This document shows, in pieces, positions 23,921 through 32,944 of a stretch of 64,000 nt of DNA. Within the stretch, counting starts at the first letter, position 1. Each line of letters begins with the position of its first letter. Below the pieces are notes generated by a model, which saw only the letters and a list, made by a program, of their open reading frames with translations, was not told the origin of the DNA and did no database searches. Both the position numbers and the translations under genes were made by a program. This DNA is from JBFMFR01 sp040752025 (GTDB lineage Bacteria; Chloroflexota; Anaerolineae; Anaerolineales; UBA4823): NCBI GenBank assembly GCA_040752025.1, contig JBFMFR010000001.1, forward strand, positions 222,706 to 286,705. Reading direction: 5' to 3'.

Positions 23921-25354
23921 ATGAGCACGAAAGCGCAACGCCAAAAATCGGGCAAAGCCCAAGCCAACAGGATAAAACCCGCCCGGATGCAACCCACAGC
24001 GTACCACCTGGTATCCCTGGGCTGCGCCAAGAACACCGTTGATGCAGATTCCATGGCCACCTTGCTGTCACAGGAAGGTTACCAGCCAGTTGAAGACCCC
24101 AACCACGCCGCGGTTTTGATCGTAAATACCTGTGGATTTATCGGCCCGGCCAGAGAAGAATCACTGGAGGCGCTTGCAGAACTGGCACAGCACAAGCGCA
24201 AGGGCCAGACACTCATCGCGGCTGGCTGCCTGACCCAGCGCTACGCCTACGATGTGATCCGCCAGGTGCCTGGCATCGATGGCATCCTGGGCACACGGCG
24301 GTGGATGGATATCGTCGAAGTCGTAAAGCAAGTGCGAGGGAGCCAGCACGCCGATGGATTCCGCCCACAGCCTTTATATCACCTGCCAGACGTCCCCACG
24401 GTTGGGCGCGACGAACGGGGTGTGCCGCGCGTCTCCATTCAGGGCGCCAGCGCGTATCTCAAGATTGCTGACGGCTGCCGCCGCCCATGCGCCTTCTGCG
24501 CCATCCCCCTGATCAAAGGCACCGCCGTCAGCCGGCCGATGCAGACGATCCTGGATGAAGCCCGCTTACTCGAGCAAAACGGCGTGCGCGAACTGATTTT
24601 GATCGCCCAGGATTCCACGGATTACGGCCACGACCTGGGCATGAAAGACGGCCTGGCGCAATTATTGGAAGGCCTGGTCGCGGCTGTGCCGGGCATCGAT
24701 TGGATCCGCATCCTGTACGCTTATCCCGGCTACGTCACTGACCGCCTGATCGACATCATGGCCAGCAACCCACAAATCCTGCCCTATTTGGATATGCCTC
24801 TGCAGCACGCTCACCCGGCAACCTTGCAGCGCATGCGCCGCCCTGCCAACCTGGAATGGGTGGAGCGTACTTTGGAAAAGATGCGTGCCGCCATACCCAA
24901 CCTGGCTTTGCGCACCACCTTCATCGTAGGCTATCCTGGTGAAACCGATGAGGAGTTCCAGGCCCTGGTCGATTTCATCGAGAGAATCCGTTTCGATCGT
25001 GTAGGCGTTTTTCAATTCTCATTCGAACCCGGCACGGCCAGTGAAGTATTGGGCGACCCCATTCCTGCCACGATCAAACAGGAACGCTATGAAGAGCTGA
25101 TGCAACGCCAGCAGACGATCTCACTGGCTCTCAACCAGGCCTGGGTCGGTAAAAACCTGGATGTGCTCATCGAAGGAGTCGGAGATGGGCTATCGATCGG
25201 GCGCAGCTACCGGGATGCGCCCGAAATCGATGGCATGGTAATTATCGAAACAGAGTTGCCGGTAGGCGACCTCGTTCCAGCCCGCATCACCGGCGCAATG
25301 ACCTACGATCTCGCTGGCACGGTAACAAATCGCTATCAAGGAAAAACAAAATGA
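23921..25354 (+). CDS. rimO: Ribosomal protein S12 methylthiotransferase (RimO)
   Basis: A 477-residue radical SAM methylthiotransferase. The N-terminal motif SLGCAKNTVDADSM is diagnostic for RimO, with later cysteines in VNTCGFIG and AAGCL. The SAM cluster motif is DGCRRPCAFCAIPL, and a TRAM-like C-terminal domain follows. It methylthiolates an Asp of protein S12. The first ~25 residues are a basic, Ala-rich extension that may be an over-extended start. ATG at 23987 would give a more typical N-terminus. It overlaps the next gene by 4 bp. Confidence 0.93.
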   Translation: MSTKAQRQKSGKAQANRIKPARMQPTAYHLVSLGCAKNTVDADSMATLLSQEGYQPVEDPNHAAVLIVNTCGFIGPAREESLEALAELAQHKRKGQTLIAAGCLTQRYAYDVIRQVPGIDGILGTRRWMDIVEVVKQVRGSQHADGFRPQPLYHLPDVPTVGRDERGVPRVSIQGASAYLKIADGCRRPCAFCAIPLIKGTAVSRPMQTILDEARLLEQNGVRELILIAQDSTDYGHDLGMKDGLAQLLEGLVAAVPGIDWIRILYAYPGYVTDRLIDIMASNPQILPYLDMPLQHAHPATLQRMRRPANLEWVERTLEKMRAAIPNLALRTTFIVGYPGETDEEFQALVDFIERIRFDRVGVFQFSFEPGTASEVLGDPIPATIKQERYEELMQRQQTISLALNQAWVGKNLDVLIEGVGDGLSIGRSYRDAPEIDGMVIIETELPVGDLVPARITGAMTYDLAGTVTNRYQGKTK

Positions 25355-26376
25355 CCACGACACGAGACGGCCTCAACCGCCACCCCTTTACAAATAACCT
25401 CCCTGAAGTCCAGTTCGCCTTACATGCTGCCCAGCAAGCAACCCTGCTGGTACGCCAGGTGCAGGCACAACTGGTCTCACCTGCACTGGCAAAGGATGAT
25501 CGCTCGCCCGTTACAGTGGCCGATTTCGCCGCCCAGGCCCTGATCGGCCACCTGCTCGCCGACGCATTTCCTCAGGATGCACTGGTTGCTGAAGAGGATT
25601 CGCGCGCCCTGCGCCAGCCGGAAGGCGCCACCACCCTGGAACAAGTGACCAGCTTCCTCGCCCGTTTGGCGCCGAAAGCCAACCCGCAAGCGGTCTGCGA
25701 TTGGATCGATCACGGGCGCGTGGACACCGCCCAGCGTTTCTGGGTTCTCGACCCGATCGATGGCACCAAGGGGTTCCTGCGCGGCGACCAATACGCAGTG
25801 GCGTTTGCGTTGGTCATCGACGGCCTGGCGCAAGTTGGCATCCTGGGCTGCCCCAACCTGGTCGGCGCCAGGCAGATCGACCACACCGGGCCCGGCTCGC
25901 TGGTAGTTGCCGTGCGCGGCCAGGGGGCCTGGACTACTGAACTGAACCAGCCCGGCCGCTTCGAACGCCTGCACGTTTCCGAAATGATCGATCCGAGTTC
26001 GGCGCGCTTACTGCGCTCCTTCGAAGCAGGTCATACCAACGTAGACCAGATCGACCATTTGGCGCAGGCGCTCAACATCCAGGCCGAACCGGTGCGCATG
26101 GACAGCCAGGCGAAATACGCACTGTTGGCTGCCGGGGGAGGCGAGCTGATGGTGCGTCTGCTGTCAGCAGACAGGCCTAATTATCGCGAGAAAATCTGGG
26201 ACCAGGCAGCCGGCTCATTGGTGTTGGAGGAAGCTGGCGGTCGCATCACCGACCTGTCGGGCAAAGATCTGGATTTCACCACCGGGCGATCTTTAACCAA
26301 TAACCGCGGCATCCTGGCTTCCAATGGGCGTTTGCACCCGGCCGCATTGCAGGCATTACAAGCCATCGGAGCATAA
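25351..26376 (+). CDS. 3'(2'),5'-bisphosphate nucleotidase-like (inositol monophosphatase family)
   Basis: A 341-residue Mg2+-dependent phosphatase. It has the family motifs ending VAEED and WVLDPIDGTKGFLRG, and WDQAAGSLVLEEAGG near the C-terminus. The overall length and the GTKGFLRG variant fit the HAL2/CysQ branch, which removes a phosphate from PAP or PAPS in sulphur assimilation, better than inositol monophosphatase. The 4-bp overlap with rimO suggests translational coupling. Confidence 0.85.
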   Translation: MTTTRDGLNRHPFTNNLPEVQFALHAAQQATLLVRQVQAQLVSPALAKDDRSPVTVADFAAQALIGHLLADAFPQDALVAEEDSRALRQPEGATTLEQVTSFLARLAPKANPQAVCDWIDHGRVDTAQRFWVLDPIDGTKGFLRGDQYAVAFALVIDGLAQVGILGCPNLVGARQIDHTGPGSLVVAVRGQGAWTTELNQPGRFERLHVSEMIDPSSARLLRSFEAGHTNVDQIDHLAQALNIQAEPVRMDSQAKYALLAAGGGELMVRLLSADRPNYREKIWDQAAGSLVLEEAGGRITDLSGKDLDFTTGRSLTNNRGILASNGRLHPAALQALQAIGA

Positions 26377-26422
26377 CGCGCCCAGTTTCAACACTTTCAA
26401 CCTCCTAAGGCTGCGATTCATC

Positions 26423-27982
26423 ATGCAACGCCCAGAACGGATCGTATCCAAAAGTTACATCACGATCATCGCTCTACTGCTCAGCATACTTGCCGTTCTG
26501 GCTGGTTACCTGGTCAGTGATCGCATCTTCGAGGATATGGCGCATATCGAGGATGAAATGGCCTATGTCTGGCAGGCTCAGGCCATCGCGCGTGGGCACC
26601 TGAGCCTGCCCTCGCCACCAGAGCCAAAATCCTTTCTGATCCCGTTCGTAGTGGATTACAATGGGCAGCGCTTTGGCAAATACCCCCTGGGTTGGCCGGT
26701 TGTGCTGGCTTTCGGCGTTTTGCTGGGAATACGCTCTCTGGTCAACCCACTCCTGGGTGGCGTAGGGGTCTGGCTGACTTACCGCCTGGGGCAGCGCCTC
26801 ATGGGGGAGAAAATCGGGCTGATCGCAGCCGCCCTGACTGTGACGTCGCCGTTCTTCTTGATGAACACAGGCTCATTGCTCTCCCATCCCTTAGGCCTGG
26901 TGCTCAGCGCAACATTCACCCTGGGTTGGCTGGATGCATTCTTCGAAAGTTCGCCGCTATACAACAAACCCCGGTTACCCACCCTGGTAGCCGCCTTCTC
27001 CCTGGGGCTCCTGGCATTGACTCGACCGTTCACTGCCGTTGCAGTTGGCCTGCCTTTTGGCCTGCACGGGCTTTACCTGCTCTGGCGTGGCGATTGGCCC
27101 ACTCGCCGGCGATTGATCTGCTTAGGCGTGATTGTTCTGGGTATCGCCAGCTTACACTTCGTCTGGCAGTATGCCATGACAGGCGATCCATTGCTCAATC
27201 CTTATACCCTATGGTGGGATTACGACAAAATTGGCTTTGGGGCAGGGCACGGGCATGATCAGGGCCACTCGCTCTTCCAGGCCTGGGTGAACACCAAGTT
27301 CAGCTTGTGGGTGGGCTACCGCGATCTGTTCGGCTGGGGCACTTACTCGTGGACCTTCCTACCCCTTGGTTTGTTGGCTGTGCGCCATGATCGCCGCTCC
27401 TGGTTGGTCACCAGCATCTTCCCCAGCCTGGTCATCGTTTACATGGCCTATTGGATTGGATCGTACCTCTTCGGCCCACGATATTTCTACGAAAGTCTCT
27501 TCTGCCTGACTCTGTTGAGTGCAGCCGGTATCGCCTGGCTGGCCGGCTGGCCTATTCAAACCGGACCAACCGAACCGGAACAACCGATCCCGGCGACTCC
27601 ACCCTGGCAGCACACCCGCAGCCTGGGGGTCATGATCCTGGTAACCTTGCTGGTTTCGATCAACCTTTTATTCTACACTCCCCCGCGCCTGCAAATGATG
27701 CATGGATTGTACAATGTCCAGCGCTCCCACATCGAACCATTTCTGACAGCCTCAGCGCAAGAGTTAACCCCAGCACTGGTGATTGTCCACATCTCACACA
27801 AATGGATCGAATATGGCACGCTGATCGAACTGGAAAACCCCTTCCTGGATACCCCATTCATATTCGTCATCTCGCACGGCATTGAAACTGACAGCACTAT
27901 CCCCCCACATTTCCCCGAACGCCGGGTTTATCATTACTATCCGGATGAACCCTACAAATTCTACCTGGCGCCACGCCCTTGA
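26423..27982 (+). CDS. Polyprenyl-phosphate-linked glycosyltransferase, GT39/ArnT-like membrane protein
   Basis: A 519-residue polytopic membrane protein. ATG at 26423 is used. The extended frame from 26324 overlaps the upstream gene and lacks the first hydrophobic helix in register. It shows the family pattern of a short N-terminal helix, then an external acidic segment with an EDEMAYVWQAQ-type motif, then about 10 more helices. The C-terminal ~100 residues form a soluble domain. Such enzymes transfer a sugar from a lipid carrier to proteins or glycans on the outer face. The substrate is unknown. Confidence 0.72.
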   Translation: MQRPERIVSKSYITIIALLLSILAVLAGYLVSDRIFEDMAHIEDEMAYVWQAQAIARGHLSLPSPPEPKSFLIPFVVDYNGQRFGKYPLGWPVVLAFGVLLGIRSLVNPLLGGVGVWLTYRLGQRLMGEKIGLIAAALTVTSPFFLMNTGSLLSHPLGLVLSATFTLGWLDAFFESSPLYNKPRLPTLVAAFSLGLLALTRPFTAVAVGLPFGLHGLYLLWRGDWPTRRRLICLGVIVLGIASLHFVWQYAMTGDPLLNPYTLWWDYDKIGFGAGHGHDQGHSLFQAWVNTKFSLWVGYRDLFGWGTYSWTFLPLGLLAVRHDRRSWLVTSIFPSLVIVYMAYWIGSYLFGPRYFYESLFCLTLLSAAGIAWLAGWPIQTGPTEPEQPIPATPPWQHTRSLGVMILVTLLVSINLLFYTPPRLQMMHGLYNVQRSHIEPFLTASAQELTPALVIVHISHKWIEYGTLIELENPFLDTPFIFVISHGIETDSTIPPHFPERRVYHYYPDEPYKFYLAPRP

Positions 27983-27983
27983 A

Positions 27984-28007
27984 AGGACAACCCGTTGGGT
28001 TTGTCCT
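27984..28007. terminator. Weak hairpin after the glycosyltransferase gene
   Basis: AGGACA at 27984-27989 pairs with TGTCCT at 28002-28007, with ACCC/GGGT pairing inside. No U-tract follows on the plus strand. It starts 1 bp past the stop and may limit read-through into the kinase operon. Confidence 0.4.
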
Positions 28008-28163
28008 GAAGCTCAGCCGTAAATTCTTTACGCCCATTTTATGGCAATTTTCGCTTCCAGTCGTTATGCTTAGTCTACGCCTGGAAGCAATGACACCGTT
28101 TGAACAGGGTTGATACTATTTTATATCCGCGAAGCTGCTTCGCTTGAGGTTTTGCGCCAGACC

Positions 28164-30230
28164 ATGAAAGACACCTCTCCCCCCTCCCAAAGAGATAATC
28201 TTTATCGGGTATTGATCGTTGATGACGACCTGGCACAGGCTGAGATGGTGCGAGAATTCTTGTCCATCTCCAGCTCACGCTCACCAGACAGGCTGCGCCA
28301 GGGTGAGAGTCATACCGGGAAAGTACCCCCGGCTTCATTTCTTAAAGAACCGACTGGCAAAAATGGTTATCACATCGACCATGTCGAGAGCATTCACTTG
28401 CTCTGGCAACGCCTCGAAACAGATTCCTTTGACATCGTGTTATTAGATTACAAATTGCCCGATGGCACCGGCCTGGATGCGCTCGACCAGATGCAAGTCC
28501 GCGGTTATCAGATCCCGGTAGTGATGATCACCGGGCAGGGCACTGAGCGTATTGCTGCTCAAGCCATCCAGCGCGGCGCAGCCGATTATCTGATCAAGAG
28601 CGGCGATTATCTGCTAACACTGCCAGCGCTCATTCAGAAAACGATCCATGCTCACCAGCTACAGATGTCTGTCCAGCGCTCTCTGGAGCAGATTCGCTAT
28701 CAGGCCATGCTGCTCAACAATGTGCGCGATGCTATCGTTGTTTGGGATCTGTCCGGCCTGATCACTTATTGGAACCCAGGAGCCGTTACCCTGTTCGGCT
28801 GGAGTGCAGACGAGCGCTTAGGGCGTCCAGTGGCTCAATTTTACCTGCCCACCTTTATTCCTGCCGTTACACTGCCTAAAAACCCGCCCGGTCCCATTAA
28901 AGCTGAGCCCGATCAAACGAAATCAGCCCAGTCGCAGCCCGCGAGCGACAACCTCGGACAGCACATGGTACGCCAGTGCACCAACCGGGAAGGTAAATTA
29001 ATCTGGATCAGTTCGCACCTGGTGACACTGCGCGAGTCTGGAGATAGTGGGAGCGTGGTGGGATATATGGATATCTCTCACGATATCACCCGCCGCGTAG
29101 AAGCAGAGCAAGCCCTTCGCGAGAGCGAAGCGCGCTACCGCGCTATCGTCGAAGATTACCAGACCGAACTGATCTGCCGATTCAAGCCGAACGGCACACT
29201 CACTTTCGTCAATGAAAGGTTTTGCCAATATTTCGAAAAGCCACGCCAGGAACTGCTCGGCCTGAACTTTCTATATTTCGTTCCAGAGGATGAGCGCCAA
29301 CGCATTATCCAACACTTACTTTCATTCAGCACAACGCGCCCATCTATCACGCTGGAACACCGCGTCCAATTATCCGACCAGCAAGAGCGCTGGCTGCAGC
29401 GCACGGACCGGGCCATCTTTAACGATCAAGGGCGCATCTTCGAGTTCCAGTCCGTTGGGCGCGACATCACCGAACGCAAAAAACTGGAAGCCCAGATTCG
29501 CGCCGCCCAGGCTCACCTGGTGCAATCTGCTCGCCTGGCTACCATCGGTGAAATTGCCTCCGGAGTGGCGCACCAGATCTATAACCCGCTTACCACCATC
29601 ATCGCCGAGGCACAAATCTTGCTACGCAGCTTACCTGCCAGCCACAACGGGCGCGACTCGGCCCGAGATATTGAGCAGGCCGGTTGGCGCATGCAGAAAG
29701 TCGTGCAACACCTGCTGGAATTCTCGCGACCAGAGACAGATGTCTCGGAGGCTCTAGCCCTGAACGACACCCTTCAAAGTGCGCTATCTCTGGTAGGCGC
29801 CCAAATCGAAGCCTCCAGTTGCCGCCTGGATACAAATCTGGGCAAAAACCTGGCCCCAGTGAGAGGCAACGCGCGCCAGTTGGAAAGCTTGTGGGTCAAC
29901 CTGTTGCTCCTGGCTTTAGATGCCGTACGCCGGCGTACCAGCAAGGACAAGCCAATGCATAAGATCAGTTTGCTTTCCAGCCAGGGGCCGCCCGGAACTG
30001 TTTTGGTGGAAGTGCGCGACAATGGTGAGCCTATCCCTGCGGACCAACTGGCGACCATTTTCGAGCCCAATTTCCTGACCACTGCTGGCACCACAGCCAG
30101 CGGGCGTGGAACTGGTATGGAATTGAGCGTCTGTCGAGAGATTGTCCGGCAACATGGCGGACAGATCACCGCAGATAGCGCTTCTGACCGTGATACAATC
30201 TTTCGTGTCGTTTTACCTGTTGAGGTGTGA
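28164..30230 (+). CDS. Receiver-PAS-PAS histidine kinase with degenerate catalytic boxes
   Basis: A 688-residue protein. ATG at 28164 places a complete receiver domain at the N-terminus (LIVDDDLAQ, phospho-Asp in IVLLDYKLPDGTG), followed by two PAS domains (~190-480) and a HisKA/HATPase core. The core departs from consensus. The H-box reads VAHQIYNPL, not HExxNPL. The N-box reads LWVNLLLLALDAV, lacking the Mg-binding Asn of NLLxNA. The G2 box reads GTGMELSV, not GTGLGLSV. The intact kinase at 31027 has the normal residues at the same sites. It probably senses and relays without robust ATP-dependent autophosphorylation. The downstream regulator overlaps at TGA/ATG. Confidence 0.87.
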   Translation: MKDTSPPSQRDNLYRVLIVDDDLAQAEMVREFLSISSSRSPDRLRQGESHTGKVPPASFLKEPTGKNGYHIDHVESIHLLWQRLETDSFDIVLLDYKLPDGTGLDALDQMQVRGYQIPVVMITGQGTERIAAQAIQRGAADYLIKSGDYLLTLPALIQKTIHAHQLQMSVQRSLEQIRYQAMLLNNVRDAIVVWDLSGLITYWNPGAVTLFGWSADERLGRPVAQFYLPTFIPAVTLPKNPPGPIKAEPDQTKSAQSQPASDNLGQHMVRQCTNREGKLIWISSHLVTLRESGDSGSVVGYMDISHDITRRVEAEQALRESEARYRAIVEDYQTELICRFKPNGTLTFVNERFCQYFEKPRQELLGLNFLYFVPEDERQRIIQHLLSFSTTRPSITLEHRVQLSDQQERWLQRTDRAIFNDQGRIFEFQSVGRDITERKKLEAQIRAAQAHLVQSARLATIGEIASGVAHQIYNPLTTIIAEAQILLRSLPASHNGRDSARDIEQAGWRMQKVVQHLLEFSRPETDVSEALALNDTLQSALSLVGAQIEASSCRLDTNLGKNLAPVRGNARQLESLWVNLLLLALDAVRRRTSKDKPMHKISLLSSQGPPGTVLVEVRDNGEPIPADQLATIFEPNFLTTAGTTASGRGTGMELSVCREIVRQHGGQITADSASDRDTIFRVVLPVEV

Positions 30231-30232
30231 TC

Positions 30233-31027
30233 ATGCAATGGCTACGCTCCGCAAAAATACTGGTGATTGAAGACGACGAGTTTGTTGCTCGCACGATAGA
30301 GCGCAGCCTGCGCAGCAGTGAGTTCGTCGTAAGTCTGGCCAACAGCGGCGAACGCGGCCTGCGCATGGCGCGCCAGGATCGCCCCGACCTGGTTATCCTC
30401 GATGTGATCATGCCCGATATCAATGGCTACGCCGTTTGCCGCGCCATGCGTTCTGACCCCAGCCTGGCAGATATGCCCATTCTTTTCCTGACTGCAAGAG
30501 TGAAAACCGAGGACCGCATCGCCGGTTTCGTTGCAGGAGGCGATGATTATCTTTGCAAGCCCTTTAATGTGGATGAATTGATCCTGCGAGTGCGCGCCAT
30601 CTTGCATCGCACGCAAGACGTGGTTTCCGATACAGAAGCCGCTCAGCCATCTAGCGCCGCGCCAGATGTTCCACAACCCGGCCAGCCATCTGCCGCTGAC
30701 CGCCCACATTGCCTGGTTGTAGGCAAGTATATTCTGGATACCCTTTCATTTGAGCTGCACACCCCTCAACGAGGCAGCATACGTCTGACTCCCCTGCAAT
30801 ACGACTTGCTTTACCATTTAATGACACATCCCGGGCAGGCCTTCTCACCCGCGCGCTTGCTGGATGAAGTTTGGGACTATCCAAACGGCAGAGGCAGTCC
30901 AGACCTGGTGCGCGTACATATCAAAACTCTACGCGAGCGCATTGAGGCTAACCCGCGCTCCCCGACCTTCATTAAAACCCTGCCCGGCCGAGGCTATGCG
31001 GTACTACCAGGGACAGGGGGCCTGTAA
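30233..31027 (+). CDS. OmpR-family response regulator
   Basis: A 264-residue regulator. The receiver (ILVIEDDEFVART, phospho-Asp in LVILDVIMPD, Lys in DDYLCKPFNV) is followed by a Pro/Ala-rich linker and a winged-helix DNA-binding domain (LTPLQYDLLYHLMTHPG, VRVHIKTLRERIEANP, TLPGRGYAV). It is a transcription factor for the flanking kinases' signal. ATG at 30233 has GAGG 7-8 bp upstream. The GTG at 30227 adds two residues. It is a 1-bp overlap from the next gene. Confidence 0.92.
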   Translation: MQWLRSAKILVIEDDEFVARTIERSLRSSEFVVSLANSGERGLRMARQDRPDLVILDVIMPDINGYAVCRAMRSDPSLADMPILFLTARVKTEDRIAGFVAGGDDYLCKPFNVDELILRVRAILHRTQDVVSDTEAAQPSSAAPDVPQPGQPSAADRPHCLVVGKYILDTLSFELHTPQRGSIRLTPLQYDLLYHLMTHPGQAFSPARLLDEVWDYPNGRGSPDLVRVHIKTLRERIEANPRSPTFIKTLPGRGYAVLPGTGGL

Positions 31028-32907
31028 TGGCTGGCCTAACCTCGGTAGAAACGCAAACCGGATGGCTCGACGCTCTCAATAAACTCAGTGCCGAGCTCAT
31101 TGAACTCGAGAACAATCCGTCGGCGCTGCAAGCGCATCTGATCCAGACTGCGTGCCGGATGCTGGACACCGAAACCGGCATCTTGATTCTGATCGATGAA
31201 GCCAACGATTGGATCGTGCGCAAAATGCCGTCGGGCCCCAAGCAAGCGAATGAGCCCTACGAGGAATCCGACTGGATCTATCAGGTCAGTCCTCGCGCCG
31301 CGCTTTCCGAGGCTGGACAGGCTGGCCTGGGCATCGTCAACCAATGTATGCATGGTGGTCGATCGCTTCTGGCAAACGATCTAAGCCATCACCCGTATGG
31401 GCAGTTTGCGGATGAGCTGGGGAATGCGTCTACCACGAATGAGATTCGCTTTGATCCATCCAGCGATATCCTGGGCGAATTGACATTACATTCTACGCTG
31501 TGCGCCCCGCTCTACACTGGCAACCGGATTTCTGGCGCGATCCAGCTCGTAAATAAACGAAAAGGATCGTTCGAGGTTCGCGACCAACAACTACTCACCA
31601 TCGTTGCGACCATAGCAGCCAGTGGCATGCATGGAGCGCATCTTTTGCAACAACTCCAGGTAAGCGATGCCGAATTAGAGGCCAGTCGATGGGAGTTGCT
31701 CACATCGCACAACACACTGCGTTCCTTATTCGATCATCTACCTGCTGCACTTTACATTATCGACTCCGATTTTCGCCTGGTCGCGATCAACCGTAGCAAG
31801 GCACTACAATGCGGCCAACCACAAAGCGCCCTGGTGGGAAAGCTGTGTTACCAATCCATCTTCAATCGTAACCAGCCTTGTTCTGAATGCCGCGCCCTGG
31901 AAACGTTCAACCTGACAACCAGCACACAACGCAACGAGCGCCGGCCGCTGACTCCCAGGGATGGCACACAAGTAAATGAATCCTACTCAGATGGCTTTAC
32001 TGAATGGGAAATCAGCACTTACCCCATCTGCGATGAGGATGGACGTGTATTGCAGACGATCCTCTTCGAGCAAGATGTGACCGACAAACGCCACCTGGAG
32101 AGCATCCTCAATCAGTCCGAGAAATTGGCTGCCATTGGCCAACTGGCGGCTGGCATCGCCCACGAGATTAACAACCCGCTCACCGCGATCATTGCGAATG
32201 CACAGATCCTGCACCGCCAACTGCCCGCCAACGATGATCTGCAAGTTTCGGTCGATCTGATCGCCCGGGCGGGAGCGCGCGCCGCCCAGGTAGTGCGCAA
32301 TCTCCTGGATTTCGCCCGCAAATCAGACGAAGCTCATTCCGATGGAATTGGCTCAGACGAGCCGCGCCCGGACGGAATCCATCATTTCCGCCTGGGTATG
32401 ACAGATGTCAACGAAACCGTACAGCGCGCATTGGATCTCGTCCAACACGAACTGACCTCGCGCCGCGTACGCCTGGTCTTCGATCCCGACCCACACCTGC
32501 CCCCTCTATTGGCCAGTCAGGACCACTTGCAAAGCGTCTGGCTTAACATGCTGCTGAATGCTATCGATTCGTTGGATGCCGAGGGGAACCAGCCGCACGA
32601 TGCCCCGCGCCAAGAACAACCTGATCCCCAAAAACACCCTGGGAGAAATGCAGACCAGGTACGCGTTGCCACGCGCCAGGTGGGCAGTGAAATTCACGTA
32701 TCCGTATCTGACAACGGCAAAGGCATCCCGCCCGAAAGCCTGACGCGCATCTTCGAGCCATTCTACACCACCAAAGCAGCGGGCAGAGGCACCGGGTTGG
32801 GGCTTTCGGTCAGCCACCGCATCATCAAGCAGCACGGCGGTTACATCCGGGTAGAAAGCCAGGTGGGCGTGGGCAGCACATTTACCGCTGTGCTGCCGCT
32901 TCACTAA
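31027..32907 (+). CDS. GAF-PAS histidine kinase
   Basis: A 626-residue cytoplasmic kinase: GAF (~20-215), PAS (~232-350), HisKA with His in AAGIAHEINNPLTAI, and a HATPase domain with all boxes (NMLLNAIDSLD, DNGKGIPPE, GTGLGLSVSH). No membrane segment is seen. It shares the ATGTAA-type 1-bp overlap with the OmpR gene, so the two kinases and one regulator are one operon. It is probably the actual phosphodonor, with the degenerate kinase upstream tuning it. Confidence 0.92.
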   Translation: MAGLTSVETQTGWLDALNKLSAELIELENNPSALQAHLIQTACRMLDTETGILILIDEANDWIVRKMPSGPKQANEPYEESDWIYQVSPRAALSEAGQAGLGIVNQCMHGGRSLLANDLSHHPYGQFADELGNASTTNEIRFDPSSDILGELTLHSTLCAPLYTGNRISGAIQLVNKRKGSFEVRDQQLLTIVATIAASGMHGAHLLQQLQVSDAELEASRWELLTSHNTLRSLFDHLPAALYIIDSDFRLVAINRSKALQCGQPQSALVGKLCYQSIFNRNQPCSECRALETFNLTTSTQRNERRPLTPRDGTQVNESYSDGFTEWEISTYPICDEDGRVLQTILFEQDVTDKRHLESILNQSEKLAAIGQLAAGIAHEINNPLTAIIANAQILHRQLPANDDLQVSVDLIARAGARAAQVVRNLLDFARKSDEAHSDGIGSDEPRPDGIHHFRLGMTDVNETVQRALDLVQHELTSRRVRLVFDPDPHLPPLLASQDHLQSVWLNMLLNAIDSLDAEGNQPHDAPRQEQPDPQKHPGRNADQVRVATRQVGSEIHVSVSDNGKGIPPESLTRIFEPFYTTKAAGRGTGLGLSVSHRIIKQHGGYIRVESQVGVGSTFTAVLPLH

Positions 32908-32944
32908 AGCGTATAGAAACAAAAACCAGCGGATATCACCAAAC

